In this document: positions 21,706 to 35,720 of the stretch, piece by piece
Layout: every line of letters begins with the position of its first letter
How positions within the stretch are numbered: the first letter of the stretch is position 1
From: Callipepla californica brunnescens
Taxonomy: Eukaryota > Chordata > Aves > Galliformes > Odontophoridae
Length of the DNA: 64,000 nt
Direction: 5' to 3'
Assembly: GCA_023055505.1 (NCBI GenBank)
Contig: JALIRH010000004.1
Span: 16,363,368-16,427,367, forward strand
Made by a program: the position numbers and the translations under genes
The notes under the pieces: model-generated
Database searches by the model: none
Told to the model about the DNA's origin: nothing
Seen by the model: the letters and a program-made list of their open reading frames with translations, nothing else

Positions 21706-24341
21706 TTATTTTCTATTCCCTGCACTCATGGAGTCTTGAGTTTCCAAACTGCTGTATGAATTAACTGGTATCATTGTTCCAAAGGATTCACATAAATTCA
21801 GTACCTAACAGATAATTGATGGGACTTTTTTTCCTCTACCTCTTGCCATGGGGCATTGAACCATTGCTTAGCTGTTGGTACAGATCACCTTCTGGGAAGG
21901 TGCCTGTTTCTGCACAGGATCCTTTGTGACTGCGTAGTCTCTCCATCAAGGATCCTTACAATTAGTTTATCATTAAGAGCTCTTGTCTTTTACATTTGTT
22001 GGTGGTTTGTTTTGCTGTCAGGGTGTTCCTGATGCTATATATTTACTCAAACTTAGTCTAAAATGGAAACATGCAGCTGCCTGATAAATAAATAGACAGG
22101 TCACTGTAGAAGTACCCATTGTTAAACCCATAAAAAGTTCAATTTTCTTGAGCAGTGTATCAATTCAGGAGGAAAGAGGGGATGCTTTAGATGAAGTGCA
22201 GTGCTGAAACTGTTGTCCGTATCCTCAGTATTACTGGATATGGTTATTAAAGGGGCTGCGTGATCTTGTGAATCAGGATGTAGGTCTGGATCTTCTCAGC
22301 TTAGCTGCTGACTGTGCTCAGCTGATTTCCCTCTTTCTGTCCTTCTCACTCTCCCAGTTGGTTGAGTACAGCTCTGTTGGAGTGGCCACATCTCTGGGTG
22401 CTGTTGTGCTGCCTTGTGGTCTGGAGCTTGCCCCAAGTTGATCCTGGGGAAGCAGTGCACGGCGCATCTTGTTGATCACAAGGAAGTGTAACGGCAACAA
22501 GCTGCTAATGTGAAAAGTCATAGTAGTGCAGGGATAATAATAGCTCTTATATTCTTTCAAACTTCTTGCTTGAGTCATAAACAGCTTTAAATAAATTATA
22601 TGCCATTCCAAATGCCTGGAAAGCCAAGGGGACAGCTGAGTGGGCGGGGTGTGGGTCCATATGGTGATTTGTTCCCTGTGGTTCAGGAGCAGCCTGGCAG
22701 GGGCTGAGGGGCCCTGGGCTGCGTACAGCATGCAGCTTTCCCGCGCTGACTGCTCCAGCTTCGTGCTTCTCACAGGGCTCAGCAATGCAATTGTAGAGCT
22801 AGCAGCTTTCCTTCATGGCCCAGTGCCCAGTTTGAAGAGGGGTGATTTTGGTCACGCTGCTAGACATACGTATTTATGGCCCTATTTCATCTCTTGAATT
22901 GAATCTGTTAGTGTATTTTTAACATTATTGTGGAAACAGTTACTATATTTACTCTTTGCAAGAAGCTCAGTGTAAGGCAGTCTACGAGGAGGGAGTCTGG
23001 TATAATAAAGATTGCACTAGATGGTGGTGTCCATACTTCTTCAGGGAAGAAATGGACCAAATGAGCTGACTGGCATTGTGCCTGTTCTTGAGACAAGGCC
23101 CTCACCGGGCACTGAGCTAAAACATGGTATGCTGGGAAAACAGCAAGGGGATTTGTTCTTGGCTCACTTGATGGCACATCTCATTTTCTTGGGGAGTGAA
23201 GGGAACCAGATCTTCTTGTACTGAGAGATGATTGGCTGAGCTGGGCTGGCTCAAACCTGCTGGGAACTCCTCACTCAGGGACGTCTCTGGGACTCACAGT
23301 ACCTTCTCAGGGAGCTTCTTCAAGCTCACCGCCAAGTAAATGTGATAGCAACACAGACACTCGCCATTTGCAATGAGAGTCACTGTTGTCAATGTTCTTA
23401 TTTCAGTAAGTGCTTGAAAACAGTGCTTTTTATGTCCTTGGCTGGTAATAACTGGTGGGGCTTCAATGGGACCTACAATGCGCATACATGAGAAATAACT
23501 GAGAATGAAGGACCGAATGTCTCTAAGCATTCTTGAGAGGGGAGGGCTTTGGATCGGGTGTATTTCTGAACTGCTGGGTGCCCTTTGTTCCTGTTAATGT
23601 CAGAGGGGATAGTCAGAGCAGGCACTTATCTTGTGTTGATCAGCAAAGCCTTTGCTTTCTATGGGGATGTGGCTGAAACAGACACGTAATGGGTCTTCTG
23701 GAGTTGAACCACACTATTACATACAGATAAGATACAGGAAATGCTGGGATTCTTCTGCAATTAGTTCTGCAAATGCTCAAGGCATGAGGCTGGAAACACC
23801 AATAGATCTTTGACCTATGTTTTCCTTCAGCAGCCTGAGAACTGACAATGTAATGCCTTGCTGATGTGATGCTGACTCTGGGTCAGCAGTCTCAAAAAAA
23901 GACTTTCCAGACTGGGGAGGATTTGAGCTCAGAGTGGCTCTTCGCCAGGTATGAAGAAAGGATTCTGTTCTTTTAGATGTTTGATGGGTCACATCAGTCA
24001 TTAGCAATAGTCTGATGAGATTAAGACGAAACAGACTTCCCAAAAGCTGGATGGATGAAGTTCTTTATTGCTTTTCTTTTTTATTTCCTCACTGTGCTGG
24101 AAGGAATAGAAGGTTTTGTGCTTTGCATCTTGTGCTTGTATTTTGATACTGCAATGAAGACGGCTTGGCAGTAGAAGTGTTGGTTTAATTTTAAAACATT
24201 AATTTTATTTTTTTATGCCACTGCAGATATTTTCCAAGCCATATTCCAAGTATTTCTTGAGTATGATGGCAGCAGCTTTGAAGTATTGCATGAGCTTTGG
24301 GAAACAAGTGTATTCTCCTTCTCAAGTCCTATCACTGATTT
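21706..24341. other. Intronic non-coding stretch
   Basis: No gene, RNA or repeat is recognised. A 155-codon minus-strand frame at 22318-22785 has no supporting feature. Confidence 0.5.
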
Positions 24342-24412
24342 TCATAGAATAACAGAATATCTCTATTTGGAAGAGAACCGTAAGGATCACTGAGTCCATC
24401 TCCTCAGAACTT
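24342..24412 (-). mobile_element. Short CR1 3' fragment, minus orientation
   Basis: The sequence 'tcatagaataacagaatatc' followed by 'tatttggaagagaaccgtaaggatcactgagtccatctcct' is a diverged reversed CR1 tail. Similarity ends near 24412. Confidence 0.72.
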
Positions 24413-27400
24413 GTGTTCAGAACTGAGCAGTGCAGGTGCCAGTATTGCTAGGATCAGCCTGCTGTGAATAAAGCCTCTTCAGCTGGGCAACTTGCATTCC
24501 TTCTCTGAGCATCTGCTTTGCCACCTGGGAAAGAGGAGACAGGAGCCTCAGCACATGAGTATGATAGATGTACTTGTTGGCTGATCTCGATAAGGTGGCT
24601 GAACTGAGAAGCTTCATGGCCTGCAGTTTGGAAGTGTGGAGGTTTAATGTGGCGTGAGCCACCAGCTTGCATCTTTGTTAGGGAAGAGAAGTACCAGCTT
24701 AGAGTAATTCTGGAGCAGCAGGGTCAAAGGATTTGAGGGCTGGAAGAACTTACCTAGGATGGAAGATGCAGGTGAGAAGTATTCCTCATACAGTCTGAAT
24801 GGATTTACTTGGAGCTTTGTAAAGCATCTGTCCAGGGCTGGATTTCACCTTTGCACCACAGGGTGATGCAGTTGCGTTTCCTTTTGTTGTTTTTCCAATT
24901 CCCCCTTGCTCCATGCTCTTGCTTCTTATGATCAGAGCTCTGCTCTTAAAAGATATGCCAATGCCTTGTAATAGTGTTCAGAAAATCCCCCATGGGGAGC
25001 AGTTCTGATTAGATGTTGAGGAATACTTTAATTCTCTATAGACTTCTTACTATTAGGAACATCTTGCTTTTAAAAGGTGTGGGGCTTTTTTTGTTGTTGT
25101 TGGTTTTGGTTTTTTTTTTTGTTTTTTCCTGGCTGTTGCTGCCTCTCCTCCAGCTTCCCTCCTCTCCAGACAGTGCACTCATTCTTTATACTCTCTTGTT
25201 GTCTTGTCTTGTATCAACTTGGTTCCTTGGTTCTTGTGTTCAGCTCATTCTTTTATCTTCTCCAGCACTCACTGAATGCTTAAAAATAATAAATATTAAT
25301 AATAGAGTCCTTTGAACCAGCAGACTCTTTGCTGCTTAAGCTCACCTTTTCCTGCTGCTTATCCCCTATTAAAAGTTGCTATAATCTGCAGATTGTAACT
25401 GTAATAACTTCTGCCACAGCAGCTGGGTTTGTGACAAATGTAGGATTATAGCTCCTGGTATGGAAGTGGCAGTGGGAGCAGATAACCTCAAAGGCACAAA
25501 GCTGTTGTTTCACTTGAAATATTCATGGCAATAAAGGAAGAGAAGCCAAAAATCTTAGTGTGGGAATAAAGCTGTCTATCTAAATAGTTCTTCTTTTACA
25601 AGTTTCCATGGAGTGTCAGTGACCTATATAGGATAATCCTGTAGTGCACATAAAACCCTGCATTTAAAAGGGGAAAAGCATTCTCTTTGAAGAACCTTGC
25701 TTAAGAATGATATGCTTTGGAGGTACTTTCAAGTGGGCTTGCAGGAAGCATCTTAAAACAGCAAGACACGTGGAGATAGATTACTGTGTGTTTTCCTTCA
25801 ATTCCTTCTCAGTCAGGTTTTCCTCTTCTTACAGCCAGAGAAGGGAAAGCTGCCCTAGTGTGTTGCTCACCTTGGCGCACAGGCCGGGCTCCAAAGCTTT
25901 CCAGCGTGTACATATGTTTACATGCTTCTGGACTTCAGCAGTGTTTTTACTCTCAGATCACCCAGACTGAGGAACAAGTGATATAAACAGGAATGGAGTG
26001 TGTGAGGTTTTCCCACCACGCCTCCTTTCCGCTGTTAAACAATACAGTTAGGAGACAGGAGAAACCTGAAGTGTCAGGACAGACTTCAGGAAGCCTTGTT
26101 TGTTCTTTGGCTTGGGGAAGGTGAGCTGTTTTGAGCAGGGCTGCTGCTGGGCAGGCTGCTTCCCGGCGTGCGTCCTCAGCTGAAACCACAGTACTTACTG
26201 CCCAGAACTGGGACTGGCTGGGAGTCTTTTCAGGGAACAGTCTGCCTGCAGAAGAATGCTGATTTATTGAAACCAATGCTGCTTTGTGGGAAAGGGCTGG
26301 TCTCCACTCAGTTCTCCTTGGGCGAATGGGAGAGAATTTCTTAGTCAAAACAGGGATGCTGGCCAGGTGTCAGGACGTTTGGGTTTTTCACATATGTACA
26401 CAAATCCAAAACGGGGTCCTGAAAGCTGGTTTTTCACATGCCAGATGTGTATGTCCTAACCACAAGACTGGTGTTCCTGTGCATGTGTGTTTCTGCATGA
26501 GGAGTTCTAAGGTGTATTTCATAGCTTCATCCCTAAGGGAATGAGAAAAGGAGAGTGTCTGTCCATGAAGCACTTCTGGTGTGTTTTGGCAGGGTCAGGA
26601 CTTCACAAGTGATTATAGGATGAAAATGCTCTTAAGCCCCTGCCCTCTCTGAGGAGCATTGTTAGAAAACCACCTGAAGCAGCCAAGGAAAACAGAGCTG
26701 AGCAATGCTGATATGTTTGTGCCTGGGCCATTGTTGTTGGGCAGGGTATGAAAAAATAATGCTTAGGGCAAGAGAGGAGCTTCTTGGAAGAGGATGAAAC
26801 ACACTCCTGCTGGTTGATTCCAGTGAGTTCAGCAGAGCCAGGGGTAACATGTGGTGGTAGCAGGAGGCCTCTCTCCTCCAGTTTCCTCTCTCAAATTTAA
26901 TGGAGAGGAGAGTGGTCCGTTCTTCATACTTTCTTAATCCTCCTTGGAGAGCAAGAAGGCGGCCAGGCTGAGGTCTCTAGGAAGTTAGATGTGTGCATTT
27001 GATCTCTGTGGTTGCTGTTTGCATGACCAAAGCTGCAGGCTGTGATTGTTCCTGGGCCCCTCAGCCACTAGCATCCCCGGTGCCTTGTCTCAAGTGTCGC
27101 TCAGACCTCACTGTGTGAGAATCCCACTCTGCCTTTTGTTTGTATTTTAATACTAGCACCCCCCCAAAAAAAAAAAAAAGGAAAAGTGAAATGTGGCAAA
27201 GTAGGGGAAGCTGGTATTTTAAACTTCTTTGCTTGAGCAAAGAAAAAAACCACTCCTTTTAAAGGCAGAAGGCTCCAAGCTGTTGCTGTGTAATTGAGGT
27301 TTAAATAATGGGAGTTTCCTGATTCCAAAAGCCAAATGCATCATCTGGTGGTCTCTGCTGACCTGTTTCTAGAAGACTTTTGTTCACACTGTGGTGGATG

Positions 27401-27443
27401 AAGAGTCTGAGTTTGTCTTTTTGTTTTTATTTCTTCCTTCAAG
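24413..27443. other. Intronic non-coding stretch with T-rich run
   Basis: No gene is recognised. A T/G-rich run lies at about 25086-25130. On the minus strand, 24417-24662 reads as an 81-codon frame right beside the CR1 fragment; it is discussed as a finding. A minus-strand donor-like motif (CTAG/GTAAGTTC read on the minus strand, near 24754) has no good acceptor partner. Confidence 0.45.
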
Positions 27444-27595
27444 TTGAAGCAGGAGGTGTGAGGTGTGCTCACACCATGAGGAAGTACAGGGCAGCAGATG
27501 GCCTGAGCAGCTGGCAGACAGAGCCAGCATGTTTGTCTTGCAGCTTTGATGGCTCTGGGACCCACAACATACTGTCAGCTCTGGAACCTCTGTGA
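27444..27595 (+). CDS. Acceptor-led small ORF (39 codons), weak candidate
   Basis: A long pyrimidine tract (TTTTTATTTCTTCCTTCAAG) leads into 27444. Thirty-two bases on, an ATG in good context (CACACCATGAGG) at 27476 opens a 39-codon frame to TGA at 27595. The peptide starts MRKYRAADGLSSWQ and has two nearby cysteines, but no recognised motif. No donor is seen. It could be a short terminal exon, an upstream ORF of an alternative transcript, or chance. Confidence 0.12.
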
Positions 27596-30500
27596 AGTCA
27601 AACTGCTCCTGTGTGTGAGATGAGCTCCAATATGTGTGATTGAGGAGTGCAGACCTCAGATATGAAGCCTTTAAAAGAAAACAGAAAAACACTTCAACCC
27701 TTGCTTTTATGTTATTGGTGATAAATAGACAGTATTTCTTTTGAAATATTAGATGACAGTGATCTCTTAGTATTTGTATCTTAGGTCAGTGTTATTTCTT
27801 AGATCAGTCTCTTAAATTAAAAAAGTCTGAGTCATCTTCAACTGAAACATCCTCAGTTTTCTGCCTCTTACTTCTTTTGGTTGTAGTCATTGAAGAAACC
27901 TCTAAAGGAGCCTTTAAGAAGCTGATAGCTAAGGTTCCCTAGGTACCCAGGAGAATGAAGATAAGCTGCTGCTTTTCTTCAGAGGCTTAGACTCTGCTCA
28001 GTGATGGCTGGTATTTCGGGATGGTCAGCATGCATCTTCTAATCAGTGAACAACCAGATTTCTCTGCATCCATTGTATGTCCGTGTTATTCATATTAGTT
28101 AAATATACTTAGATGACTGACAAAAGTAAACTGTTGGTTTAAGACTTGGTGCTTTTTTTCTTCTCCCAAATCGGGGTGGAGAACAGAAACAAATTCAGGT
28201 TAGTGAGAAAATGATTTCATTAAGTTGTCAGCTTATTAGATGCGTGTCTCAAAGATGTAATCTGGAACTGGACTGCAAATTTGTCTTGTTGAACTAAGGG
28301 GAGATAGCAGTAGGATGGCACAGGGGAAGTTTTGCTAGAACTCAGATGAGGGCCGCTCACTGAGACTTCCATGCAATATCCTTTCTGTAGCTGGAGGTGT
28401 CCGGAAGACTTCAGTGTTGCAGTCTAGGGCTGGTTACATAAAGCTGAGCAGCCCAAAAGCAGCCATGGAATGGACCTGTTTCCCAGCATTCGATGCGGTT
28501 ATACCTGTAGGCTGTCCTTTAACGTGAAGCTGCAACCTTCAGCTCTGATCATTGATTCCTTATGAGTGCAACAGTATGGAGTGAGCCCAAACATTGATTT
28601 TCAAATAGATTGTTATTAAATGCAAGTGGACCTTTGTTTGGCTGTCTTGCAGCTTCGTGATTCTGTGTGGAAAAGATTTATCACTTCCTCCATCTTTTCT
28701 GTTCTATACTCCCTGTGCCTTTTTCCTTGTGATGAAGAATGGCAAGGATATGTCCAGATACACTATTGCTTAGCAAGGAAGTGGTGAAACAGATGCAGTT
28801 GTTGAAACTGATGATAAGGTAATTTTCTCACCCTTCTGATAGCTGTAAAAGCAATTGACAGAAAATTTACGTTGGTAGAAGTGTTTGTTATTGTGTGTGT
28901 GTTGCTGGACATCACTTGGAGATTGACTGGTAGATAATGAAGCATGCAGCTTGCTCGAGTGAGCAGCACGGGCAGGCACCTGAACTGCCTGTGTGCTTCC
29001 CCCATGTGAGTGGTGCTCATAGCCTCCCTGGCAGGCGTAGCCACTCTGCTGTGTGTCGCAGCCATTGCCTGCCACTTCGTTATCAAGAGTTTATGTGTGG
29101 TCCACAGCATCTCAATGACTCACAGTTGCAAATGGACTCTGTCTTTGTGACACCTTTCAGAGGCAGAGAATCCTGTTTACTACCAACCGTTTTACTGATG
29201 TGTGTCAAATCTGAATAACTTGCCAAGGGTGATGCAAGAAACTTGGGACAGATAAGAGAATAGGAAGTTGTCTTTTTTAGAAAGAGCCATAATCGCTTTC
29301 TTCCTTAATAGGACCTATCCAAATTCTGCTCCTAGGAGAGATATTTTGGGCTTGAAGAATGGGAAGGGAATATTTCCTGTCTTACAGGGAGTGCTTTGCC
29401 AGCTAAGTAAATAGCTGTCTCTGCTACATTCATGGAGCTGGATGTCTTGATAGCTCAGTGTGCTGCTGTTGAAGTCTTCTCTTCTCTTCACTCTGTCAAT
29501 TAGATTTGAATAAAGCACCTTTTTCTCTGTAAGATAAACTCTGGTTGTTTGTTTCTCGTAGGAAAAACAAACTATTTCTGAAGTTTTGGGACAACTGATT
29601 GGAGGTTCTTATCTCAGCCAAATTAATGCGCATTTGTGGTTTGGGGATACACATCCGAGCGTGGGAGACTATGGGTCACAGCCTTTGGTTCCAAACCTGT
29701 TTTCCACCTCCCACTGCAGTGCATATGCTGACGCTCTTGGCTTCTTTTGACTGTACTTTTGACTGGCTAACTTTTGTTAGAATTGCGTGCAGGTTTCTAA
29801 TGAACGCTTTCCTTTGAACAGACCGCTTCCCAGAAAAGCGTATATGGGGAGGATGTGATCAAGCCTAATTGTCCTTAACCAGTTAGTGACTCCTCGAGTT
29901 CTGCCATACAGTGATCTCTCAGGTGTGATGTGGTCCTGCAGCACCCAGTTGGTTTCACTGCAGAAATCTTAGTCACTGGCAGGAGGTGATGAGATGGCTG
30001 CTTTCCTCACCCTGAGGCAGTCCTGGGTGCCTCCTTGGAAAGCGTTGTGCTTTGGATTTCTTAAGGCACGTGGCACAGAATCTTCCCAGGCACAGGTTTG
30101 CAGTTGCTGAGTATTAATGCCGATTGCACGGTTCAAAGCCGTAGCTTTGCTCTTGAAATTGTGCGAGTATTAACAAATTCAGCCTTGATCCTGATGAGGA
30201 ACTTGCAGTCCCCCAAGCTTGTGTTGAATTCGGGTCAAGGTTTTTAATTTGCTCATTTTGAGAATTGCTGAGTGCCCTCAGTGGTGGCTGCAATTAGTGG
30301 GCGCTGGGAGTGCTTTGTGCTCTGAAAGGAAAACAGCAGCTGTGAGCTGCAGTGTACAGAAGCCAGGGTCTCTGGGGGCCTGCAGTGTCTAAGATGATGC
30401 CCCTGTATTTGTTTCTTAATTAGACCTCAGACGCTTTACATGGCTTCTCTTGAACTTCAGGACTCTGCATTTCTTGAGTGTATTTGAGTCTTCTAGCTTG

Positions 30501-33500
30501 GCAGCTCCTTGGAGCTTCCTATTAAGGTATTAAGAGGCAGAAAACTCCTCGGTTGCCTCAAGCTGAGGAGGAAATCTAGACTTGAAGGATTATCTCAATG
30601 CAATGAATTTTAAAGACTTTATGCTATACAAGTGTGGAAAGCTATCAAAATGCTAATAGTTCTGCTGTCTATTTTAACTCTCAACATACAGAGCAATTGG
30701 GGTGATAGCAGGGATGAATGATGTTATTTAACCACAAAAGGATGGTCCAGACATAAATTAAGTTTCAAGCATCTTTTTACCTCTGTCAGCCACAACTTCT
30801 CCCAGCAATGAGGAGGAGGGACAGAGCAGTTCTGAATGCTCATCTGTTCCACTCCACAGGTGTGGTGGTGGTCAGGTAATGCTGCAAACAGCACCTTGTG
30901 GGGAGGGTAGCAGGAGGAAAAGGGAAGTGGAAATCAGGCTAGATGGCTCCTGAGTCCCTTCCCAGGCTTGCTAAATGATAGCACAGACACAGTGTGCTTC
31001 CCCAGTCAATTTTTAGGATATATATCCTGTCCACAGTGCTGGAGATGTGTTGCAGGTCTGCGTAGCTTTGCTGTCAGTGCAGCCCATCCAGGTATGTCCT
31101 GGCGCTGGATGGTTTGGGTTGCAGGTCTGATTACTGTGGCTTTCCTACTTTAGTGTCTTCATTGAGGAGAGCTCAAACTCTGGTATTACAGCTGGGAGGG
31201 CTGTGTGTGTTCACCAGGAGGCATCTGTGACCTCGGAGCAAGGACCTGCCTAGCTCTGTGTTGCTGCACCTGCTCAGGAGGGAAGGTGGGCATTCTCCTC
31301 CTGGGATATTAACCATAGCTGCAGAGAAGTTCTGCTCTGTTTATTTAGGTTTTTAGCTGTGGTTTTTGACATGTTGGAAATATCTCTTTCAGTACTAGAG
31401 ATTCTGCTAATGTTGTGCTTTGGAGTCAGGTAAATAAGTAGATAACTGGTGATATAAATAACTGAAACTGTGAGTGTTATTAAACCCATGAGATTCTGTC
31501 ATTGCTTTAGCTGTCTCTGAAATGTCTTGGAACAATGGAACTATCTGTGCTTATCTTTAATCAGGCCTAACCAGGTAATTTCAGCCCTAAGAAGTATCTG
31601 AATCACTGAGATGCAGGGACGTCCTTGCCATTAAGACTGAGACTTCTAGATTTCAGTGAACTTTCAATGTGTGTGTTTGTTTGTTTTTGCTTTTAAGGCA
31701 TTCTTACTTTTAACATTAGCTCTCTGCCCAAATGTAGTAGCACCTTGCATCTTGCAGCTGTTACCCAGAGGAGCATGACTGCCAACACATCCTATGGCAG
31801 GAGCAGGGGCAGGCAACAGAGGAGGGCTTGCTGCAGGGAGCTGCTGTGGGGACAGAAGCAGGAGGACACTGGCTGAAGCAAGCTGAAAGCAAAATGGACT
31901 GGATAGCAGAGAAAGACTGGAATAGGCTTCTCCTTTCCCTTTCAGCAAGGGTATTTGAGGTATTGCTTTGCTTGGGAAATCTCAGTCTGGGGAAATAATT
32001 GTTCTCAATGATATAAAGACAAAGCTTTATCTCTGCATAGTGAGCTAGCAATGGGGCACTATTGAAATCCAGTCTTTCTGTTGACCATAATTTCCTGTGT
32101 GACTTTCAACACACTGGCTATTTTGAGAGTGTGTTTGAGAGTGTGTGAGTGGGAGTAGATTTGTGTTCTAATTCCCTGTACTTTGTATTCTTCCCAGCGA
32201 GGACAGCTATAGTCTGCTTGCCATGCACGCTTAAAGACTGTTTCCTTTGGGCTCATCTCTCTGATTCTTACATTTCACATTGGGTAGCTTTACATACTCC
32301 AAACAGTACCTTTCAATAAGAAATTATTTCCCCTGAAATGTTAGTGGTCTACCAGGAAAGCCTCATTACTTTTTTTTTCAACTTAGAGTTACTTATTTTC
32401 TTGCACAAAATGTGTTTGGTTTATACTGAAAACTTGAGACTGTATGCACAAAGAGATTGTTTTTATTGTTTCTGTGATTGGGTTTGCATATGTAAGGAGA
32501 GTGGATCTTGAGCTGTGTTCTCCCAGCTGGCTACAACCCCTTCTTCTGTACTAGCGGATGACGTTAGCAGGAGTAGGAAAAGTAGGACTGAGAGGAATGT
32601 ATGCGTGTGACACATCAGCCTCACTTCCGTGATTAAGTATGTAGTTAATCTGCAGATTAAATACTAAACACAAATGCAAAACAAAATCCTCTAGCGTTCC
32701 TGAAGGTGCCCGTCATTCAGAGCTGGGCTTTTGAATGGACATGAGGAGCAGGCTCCTGGGCTGCCCAAAGAGGAGTGGGGACCTACAGCCATGGGCTGTG
32801 CAGGGTGCTTCTCACAAGGGAATGGCTTACCTTCTTTGATGGAAAACAGTGCAGGTGTTTGTTTTATTTACAGTTGCCTTGGGAGGATAATTCTTGTGAA
32901 GAATACATTAAGAACGTCTGACTTCTTTTTTTAATTGCCTGCATAATTTAAAAGCCCCACTTTTCCCTGCTGATGACTGAATGCAGAAAGAAATGGTCAG
33001 TGTGCTGAGTCTGGAACTGATGGAAATGGTGGTCTGCCTTTTCCGGCAGATATGGACTCCTCTGCCAGTAGGAAGACCTATTGCCTGTAACAGCTACTGG
33101 TGCCAAACATGTCTGTTCTCCTGGGAACACGCTGGCCTGGAGGTCTCCCATCTCCAGTGAATTTGTGCACTTCAAAAACAGGAAACATTGCGGTTTTCAC
33201 CCTCGCAGAGTAACTGTGCTAACTTTCAACAGGATTAAAATTGTCCCCTTAGTAGTAGGCAAAGCAGCAGTCAGTCCTAATCTAGAGTTCCTTTGTCACT
33301 TGGATCAGTACTTTGCCCAGAGTATGGTAAGGTGCTGAATGTCTTGCCCAAAGACGGTTCAGCAAACCTTGGTGACCTGGAGCCATGTACAATTTAGCTG
33401 CTGTAACAGGATTTTAGAAGGAAATTGGAATAAGACGGCATTGAAAAGGGTGTAAGGTGGTCTCATTTGCAAATGTTAGGCATTTGAAATAGGTGATTTG

Positions 33501-34649
33501 ACATGGACAACACCACTGCAGAGTTATGAGGTCAAAGTCACTTATACCTCTATACCCTTGTGATTTGCTGCTTTCTTCCAAGCTGAGGATGACATCTTCA
33601 GTTATTGGCTGCTAAAAGCTTTTAGGTTGTAAGCCGTCCATTCCCACCATCTCCCAGAAATCATTTCACTTTGGCCTGCTTTTTTCCCCAGCTCCAATCT
33701 TTCTACTTTACTGGGATTCTCTGGAAACCAAAGTCAGGATGTATTTCTTAAGGATACGTGAGGTGTAACATCTGTTGTTTGCAACGCAGATCACTGCACA
33801 TGGCAGGATGTCTGTGGAAATGCATGCACAGCCAGCTTTCACTGCACAATGAAGATTTGGTTAAATGGGAATTAGGATTAATGCTGGATTTAAGAGTCTC
33901 ATAGTTGGCTGGTAATAACCTAATCTCCTCAAAGGCTGCAGGCAGACTGGCAGCATTCAGCCCGAGGCCGTTGTTTGCAAAACCTGAAAGAAATTGAATT
34001 TTGATACTAAGAGAGCTTTAACCAGAGCCTTTAAAAATAGCATATGCTCTTGCCATCCATGTGTCAATTGGAGACATTTAATCTATTCACCTATGCTCCT
34101 AGATCTGATGGGTATTTGACTCTAATTTTTTTTTTCCCCATTTCCTTTTGTAAGAGATTAGAGCTTCTGATTCATTTTATGAATTAATGAATTACATTCT
34201 GGAAGTCGATGTACCAAAGTCTCCATGTAGGCAGAGTGAGATACATCTGTGTAGGGCAGCAAGTACTACTAGTTTGAAGTGGTTTAGAGTGCAGAATGCC
34301 TTTTGGGTAAGGAAGTCTACAGAGGTGTGGAGCTTCGGTGTGTTGTGGTCAGTTCTCTCCTGACTGGTTCACTTGTTGTTAGGGTAGAGAATGGCCTGTG
34401 AGAAATGAGTTGGTGAGTCTGGACAGGTCATACAACGAATGAATCACTGCATTTGACAGCAGGATTGGAATAAAACATGTTTTGAGGTTAATTCTTGCTT
34501 TGGCTTACTGTGGCAGCAGTGCAATTTTCTGTGTGCCTGATCTGGAGTGAAAGTCAGACGTTTAGTCATCTAAGTAATCAACATGTAATCATAAATACAA
34601 GTTCAGGTGAAGTTTTGACAGACTTAGTCCTGCATTCTTAAACAGGATG
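27596..34649. other. Intronic non-coding stretch
   Basis: This is 7 kb with no recognised repeat or exon. A GT-rich patch occurs at 32130-32155. The block near 33830-34090 looks like a conserved non-coding element and is treated separately. Open frames of 60-115 codons have no domains. Confidence 0.5.
33830..34090. promoter_or_regulatory. Enhancer-like block with homeodomain-type motifs
   Basis: The block contains GGATTAATGCTGGATTTAAG (an OTX/PITX-type GGATTA core), a second 'taatctcctc', AT-rich cores and little simple repeat, a texture typical of vertebrate conserved non-coding elements. This is a judgement on texture and motifs only. Confidence 0.2.
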
Positions 34650-34722
34650 AAGGGTGATCCTGTGTGGAGCCAGGAGTTGGACTAGATGATCCTTATGGGC
34701 CTCTTGCAACTCAGGGTGTACT
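34650..34722 (+). mobile_element. CR1 LINE 3' tail fragment, plus orientation
   Basis: The core CAGGAGTTGGACTAGATGAT, followed by 'ccttatgggcctcttgcaactcagggt', is the CR1 3' UTR just before the tail. The terminal octamers are not preserved. The left edge is uncertain. Confidence 0.75.
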
Positions 34723-35720
34723 TGTATATCTGCTTCTGATTGCTGCTTTCCAGCCTTCTCTTGGATAGCAGTTTTGTCTGATTCTGCCCAAACTTTGACA
34801 GCTGTCGTTTGCAAAATGTTCCATCTGCAATGCTGCTAGTGGTAGCCTGGAAAATGATGTGCTTGCTCTCTCTCCTTTTCCTCTGTTTTAAACCAACTGT
34901 TCATTCTATGAATGTATTCCCTTTGCAGTGGGTATCAAAGGCCTCTATAAAATGATGCTGTGTGGCAGTGTCAGTTGAAGTTTCTATTAGAGCCACTGAG
35001 GCTGGAAGGAGCAGAGATATTTTGACACTTTGGTTTAAGTAGAAAGCTTGTCTTGACGTTGCTGATACAGTTCAATATCTTTGTTGCTCAAATGAAAATG
35101 ACTTATCAGCAGGGGTGATGATGAATAGGCTCCTTTATCAAGACCTGAATGTACTGTTGTTGTTGGTTTTTTTTCTTATGCCCACTTATTCAGCCCCCAC
35201 CTTGGTGGATTTTATTTTTTTTTGTTACTTTTTGTTATTCCTCTTTGCCTTTCCTCTCACCACCACCTTGTACCAAGTCTACTATCAAATGTTCCTCTTA
35301 CAACAGTTAATCTTTAAAGCATCAGCCATAAAGGAGATTTCTTCTGAGCATTCTAAAGTTTGCTATGTCACCTTGTCATTGGGTGTCGTGAAAAAAAATG
35401 CAATGAAGTTCTGCCTTCTCAAAGGTGAGAGCCCACGTGATGACTTAAGATTTGAAATACAGTGACTTAGTCTACTGCTGCTAACATTCCAGTTCTCATT
35501 TGTTTCAGAGAATATGAAAGTGTCTATTTAAATTTAGACCTATACAGTGGTTCAGAAATCCCCACCCCCACCTCCAAAGCAGAAGTTTGTCATAGGCGGG
35601 TTAATGGGAAAGTTGCAACATTTGCAACATACGACAGTGTGTACTCTGTTTTTAGACACTATAATTCAGCCTGATCTTCTCTCTTTCAGCTCTATTTCTT
35701 TTTCTTCTTCTCTTCAACAG
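34723..35720. other. Intronic non-coding stretch
   Basis: No gene or repeat is recognised. It ends in a long pyrimidine tract (about 35670-35720) that leads into the next candidate exon. The 116-codon + frame at 35115-35465 is T-rich and hydrophobic and is probably chance. Confidence 0.5.

Noticed and set aside
21574..21759. 61-codon + strand frame
   Set aside because: Antisense frame of the minus-strand CR1 at 21376-21705.
30925..30955. Possible CR1 similarity ('ggctagatggctcctgagtcccttccc')
   Set aside because: Too short and lacks neighbouring CR1 landmarks or tail.
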